Shown here: positions 58,932-64,000 of the stretch, piece by piece | How the letters are laid out: every line of letters starts with the position of its first letter | Position numbering within the stretch: position 1 is the stretch's first letter | From: Pseudoips prasinana | Taxonomy: Eukaryota; Arthropoda; Insecta; Lepidoptera; Nolidae | DNA length: 64,000 nt | NCBI GenBank assembly: GCA_951640165.1 | Contig: OX621242.1 | Span: 17,725,501-17,789,500, forward strand | Direction of reading: 5' to 3' | The notes under the pieces: model-generated | Told to the model about the DNA's origin: nothing | Databases searched by the model: none | The model's input: the letters and a program-made list of their open reading frames with translations, nothing else | Made by a program: the position numbers and the translations under genes

Positions 58932-59423
58932 CAAAATATTATAATAATTATTTAACAAAATATAATCACATCATACAGATTGTCACAATATCAAGATTAA
59001 AGTAAGTCAGTTCTTTAAATAACACGTTAATTATTAGCTCGACTATTTGTCGTCACTGAACTTTCAAATTTAAAATATAAAAAGTCGTTCGTTCGTCAAA
59101 TTTGTTGTACCTACCTAAAAGTAGTTAGGCAATGAGGCACCGCACGGGTGCGAGTATACCTACTCCCATCTACACGCTGCTAAGTTGATTGGGTAATTCA
59201 AGTTAACACGAATAAAACCTTTTCAAGAAGGTAAGCTATTCAAGGGCTTAAGTCATTGAAGGGGTTAACCCCTTCCCGGGGTTACCATAAAAAACGTGTT
59301 AACCCTTTCACTGGGTTTCGAGGCTGTAAGTCAATCAAAGGGTAACACTGCGATACGAGTTACCCAATGAACGGGTTACCCTATCAAACGGCTTAACTCA
59401 GAAGCGGGGTTGTCCGGTCCCTG

Positions 59424-59812
59424 ATTACAAACGTGGGGATGCAGGAGTGGTTGCAGAATTTAGGAGCGTTTTATGCAACTGTTGTTCTATATTATTACGC
59501 GAAGACCTAAGCCTCACATTCAATTAAGGATCGGAGACTAAAATATGTAGCTGGCTATGTAGACTATAAAATAAGTATCCACATAATAGGGGTCACCTCT
59601 TTTGGTATTCAACTCCTCACCTCTGAGCGGCTACAAACGTGGGGATGCAGGAGTGGTTGGCGAATTTAGGGGCGTTTTATGCAACTGTTGTTCTATATTA
59701 ATACGCGAAGCCTCTCCGATCCTTAATCGTACGTTAAGTACGTACGATTAAGGATCGGAGAGGGAATATCATCGATACGAATGCAAACAAAGGGCCATGG
59801 AGGAAGCTTTTG
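59424..59812 (+). repeat. family G repeat: right part of the split copy plus an unsplit copy
   Basis: 59431-59540 continues the copy interrupted at 54321 (CGTGGGGATGCAGGAGTGGT). 59596-59812 repeats the unit without interruption (CACCTCTGAGCGGCTACAAA then CGTGGGGATGCAGGAGTGG). It then carries a hairpin (59711-59763) and CGAATGCAAACAAAGGGCCA. Confidence 0.7.
59711..59763. repeat. hairpin with perfect 23-bp arms
   Basis: Arms 59711-59733 (CCTCTCCGATCCTTAATCGT and ACG) and 59741-59763 with a 7-base loop. The arm sequence GGATCGGAGA also occurs once in the preceding family G copy (near 59527). Confidence 0.9.
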
Positions 59813-59839
59813 TCATCTTAGTGCGTAACTACCTAACAC

Positions 59840-59980
59840 GTACACACGGCAGCACATCCAGCTACCCCAATCTGATAAATTTCTTCTATAGATTTTGAAC
59901 TTTATCACAAAAGCATAAGGTTCACTTTCAATTGGGAAAATTTGACAGATTGGGGTAGATTGGTGTGCTGGCGTCTGAAC
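59840..59980. mobile_element. MITE-1 copy 4
   Basis: It has CAGCACATCCAGCTACCCCA and the complement ending GGTGTGCTGGCGTCTG, with the same core as copies 1-3 (AAGGTTCACTTTCAATTGGG). Confidence 0.8.
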
Positions 59981-60161
59981 ATACTCGAATTTTAGTGTCT
60001 CAATAAGTATATATACAATTAAAATAATAGTATAAGAGTAAATTTTAACTCCGGAAGGGACTTGAAGGGAGTTCAAATCCGGAAGGGTTTACTAATGGAT
60101 TCCTAATTTTGATCTGGTAGATGTTAATTATGATTTTTGAGATATATAAACATCCTAACTC

Positions 60162-60357
60162 GACCTTGTTGGCGTGGTCAGTACAAGACTTGCCCTTCAC
60201 GCTGCAGGTCGTAGGTTTGATACGCATCCAGGATATTTGTATGTATGAGTATGTCTGTTCGTCCTGAGTCTGAGTGTAATTATCTATATAAGTATGTATT
60301 TAGTTTTGGATCAGATGGCCTTTTGTGTATAATGCCCCTTGATATTATTATTATTTT
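60162..60357 (+). mobile_element. SINE-2, plus copy with internal deletion
   Basis: Head GACCTTGTTGGCGTGGTCAG, B-box-like GTAGGTTTGATACGCATCC, end CTTGATATTATTATTATTTT. About 60 bp of the body are missing. Confidence 0.65.
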
Positions 60358-60359
60358 AT

Positions 60360-61060
60360 CATAACATACTACAGCTAGCTTATTATAGTATAAATAAATT
60401 CGTTTGTCCTAAGCCTGCCAAATCGGTAGTGAAAAGTAGATACACACTCATAAAACTTGGAACAGCAAATAATGGATCCAGCAAATAATGGATCCAGCAA
60501 ACAGGGAGAGAACTGTACGTAACTATGTCGCCATCCAAATAAAACTCTTGTAAAACAGGACGATTTCTCAGAAGATACGTACATATTATACTAGAATCAG
60601 TTCGTCTACTTTAAAACAAGCGAGCTCCAGGTGCACATAAAATATCTCATTTTGTTCAAGTTGTCCTTAGCTGAACCTGGAGATGTTTCAGGAGGCGGGG
60701 TGCGTGGTAACAGTAGAGGGGCGACGCGGGGCGGTGGGTGCCGGTACGTGGGCGAGTCTGTAGTACCTGGTAGTACGACTAAAAATCCAACGTGTTGTTG
60801 TTGTGTCTACATAGATTTGCGCAGGCGCGGCGCTCCACCACTACATCCACTATAGATGTGAGCTTTCTACACGGGTGACCTCGAACTCTACACCAAATAT
60901 TGATAAGTCGTACTTAAAGCTCACTCGTTTTCCAAATGTGTCTGGCTCTTATAACTATCAGACGCTCCATTAAATGCCTAAAATTCCCCCGCGCTAGTGA
61001 AATATGTAAGAACCATGACGCGTATCTTTTCTTTTACTATACTTATATAATCTTATATAA
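60360..61060. other. intron stretch with a GC-rich patch
   Basis: Mostly unremarkable, but 60670-60860 is unusually GC- and CpG-rich (CGGGGTGCGTGGTAACAGTA, GGGGCGACGCGGGGCGGTGG). An open frame across it (EPGDVSGGGVRGNSRGATRG and on) is low-complexity and not a recognised exon. Confidence 0.4.
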
Positions 61061-61065
61061 TAGAT

Positions 61066-61299
61066 TCTCTCACCGATCTGTAAGTGGTTGGCAAGGTTAC
61101 AGCATCCAGGCTCGCGGTCAGTCCATAGATAGGTGACCGCGAAATTTGATTAATTTCTGAGCGTCTACGTGCTTCGGAGCGCACGTTAAGCTGTCGGTCC
61201 CGGTTGTAGCCGTTAGGCAACAGTCGTTAAGCCATGTGAGAGGCTTATTGGGCGGCTTGAACATCTAACCACTGCACATACGATAAGTACGTAAGTAAC
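61066..61299 (+). repeat. family H repeat, copy 1 of a tandem pair
   Basis: CTCTCACCGATCTGTAAGTG, CTCGCGGTCAGTCCATAGAT, GAGCGTCTACGTGCTTCGGA, AGCTGTCGGTCCCGGTTGTA, ending ACCACTGCACATACGATAAG. Class unknown; possibly an old SINE. Confidence 0.6.
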
Positions 61300-61331
61300 T
61301 AACTAACTATAATACGCAACTATAGTCAGTT

Positions 61332-61567
61332 GCTCTCACTGGCCTATAAGTGATCGGTCATGTTAAGCATTTAGCCACGCGGTCATTCATCAGAAACCTG
61401 TCCATCACAGTGGTTTAATTTATGAGCATTTCCGTGCTTCTTTAAGCAATCGGTCCCAGTCGTAGTCATTAGATAAAAGTCGTGAAGCCATGTCAGAGCC
61501 CTACAGACAGTGTCTTGAACAACTCTCGATACTAGATTAACGACTGCCCATACGATAATGAAGTAAG
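61332..61567 (+). repeat. family H repeat, copy 2 of a tandem pair
   Basis: Same order as copy 1: CTCTCACTGGCCTATAAGTG, CACGCGGTCATTCATC, GAGCATTTCCGTGCTTC, AATCGGTCCCAGTCGTAGTC, ending GACTGCCCATACGATAATGA. The copies are well diverged from each other. Confidence 0.6.
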
Positions 61568-61569
61568 TC

Positions 61570-63792
<2,223 letters not shown>

Positions 63793-64000
63793 CTGGAAGG
63801 GAATAAAAAACACATTATTATCATATCATATTATTACATTGGCATAGCTTATTTTTATGCATTATCCAATATATTGAATACTATGAAGCTAGCTGAATAT
63901 TGTGAACTTTCGTTTCATACAAATAATTAAATACATTATTCAAACATGGTTGCACCGATCTGTATATAAGTTATAAAACGGTAAGCGGCGCTACGATGGA
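63793..64000 (-). other. start of the intron upstream of the first coding exon
   Basis: This is AT-rich sequence with no repeat or coding segment that I recognise. The acceptor at its left end implies a non-coding exon outside the window. Confidence 0.5.

Larger units (their letters stand above)
54322..59423. mobile_element. 5.1-kb hAT-like element containing nested insertions
   Basis: Ends are CAGGGACCGTCCGG at the left and the complement of CAGGGACCGGACAA at the right. They are flanked by a perfect 8-bp direct repeat ATTACAAA (54314-54321 and 59424-59431). A CAGGG terminus and 8-bp duplication fit hAT elements. Both subterminal regions (to about 54490 and from about 59200) are rich in short direct and inverted motifs such as GAACGGGT, GGGTTACCC and GGGGTTAACCCC. 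No hAT transposase was recognised. Inside lie SINE-4, an RTE copy split by another LINE, a 590-bp repeat, a SINE-2 and a family B element. Confidence 0.7.

Overview
The window is a piece of a moth or butterfly (lepidopteran) nuclear genome. It is AT-rich, has spliced GT-AG exons, and is full of lepidopteran-type repeats: RTE-like LINEs, tRNA-derived SINEs, a mariner and several MITEs. There are no bacterial operons, ribosome binding sites or CRISPR arrays.

One host gene spans essentially the whole window on the minus strand. It is an acetylcholinesterase of the ace-2 class (orthologue of Drosophila Ace). I could place four exons with matching splice phases. The first coding exon is 62477-63662, with 5' UTR to an acceptor at 63792/63793. 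The others are 33560-33702, 29882-30034 and 432-595. Together they encode 548 complete residues plus two bases of the next codon, and include the signal peptide, the choline-site Trp, the oxyanion glycines and the complete Ser-Glu-His triad. The C-terminal exon or exons lie left of position 1, and the upstream UTR and promoter lie right of 64000. Coding sequence is about 1.6 kb of 64 kb; the rest is intron, including two introns of about 29 kb.

The introns are a record of transposon traffic. Region 1-15 kb: a decayed Tc1-like transposase (1.28-1.75 kb), a long foldback element (4.33-4.64 kb), a pair of inverted arms (5.64-7.13 kb) and a structurally complete mariner with an open DD34D transposase (8.62-9.91 kb). 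Region 15-30 kb: SINEs, RTE tails (one with a 5' inversion), a two-part LINE remnant next to an 80-bp hairpin (18.98-20.31 kb), a MITE and a 170-bp tandem repeat. Region 30-34 kb: two acetylcholinesterase exons and, in the intron between them, a 1.46-kb P-element-like transposon with an 8-bp target duplication, a THAP-domain start and a nested foldback element. Region 34-52 kb: SINEs, LINE tails and an open RTE reverse-transcriptase fragment (50.58-51.57 kb). Region 54.3-59.4 kb: a 5.1-kb element with hAT-like ends and a perfect 8-bp target duplication. It sits in an older repeat whose uninterrupted paralogue is only 0.2 kb away, and it carries an RTE copy that is itself split by another LINE. 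Region 59.4-64 kb: more repeats, then the acetylcholinesterase 5' exon.

No second host protein-coding gene could be established. One coding-like segment on the minus strand (about 30.22-30.43 kb) remains unexplained.
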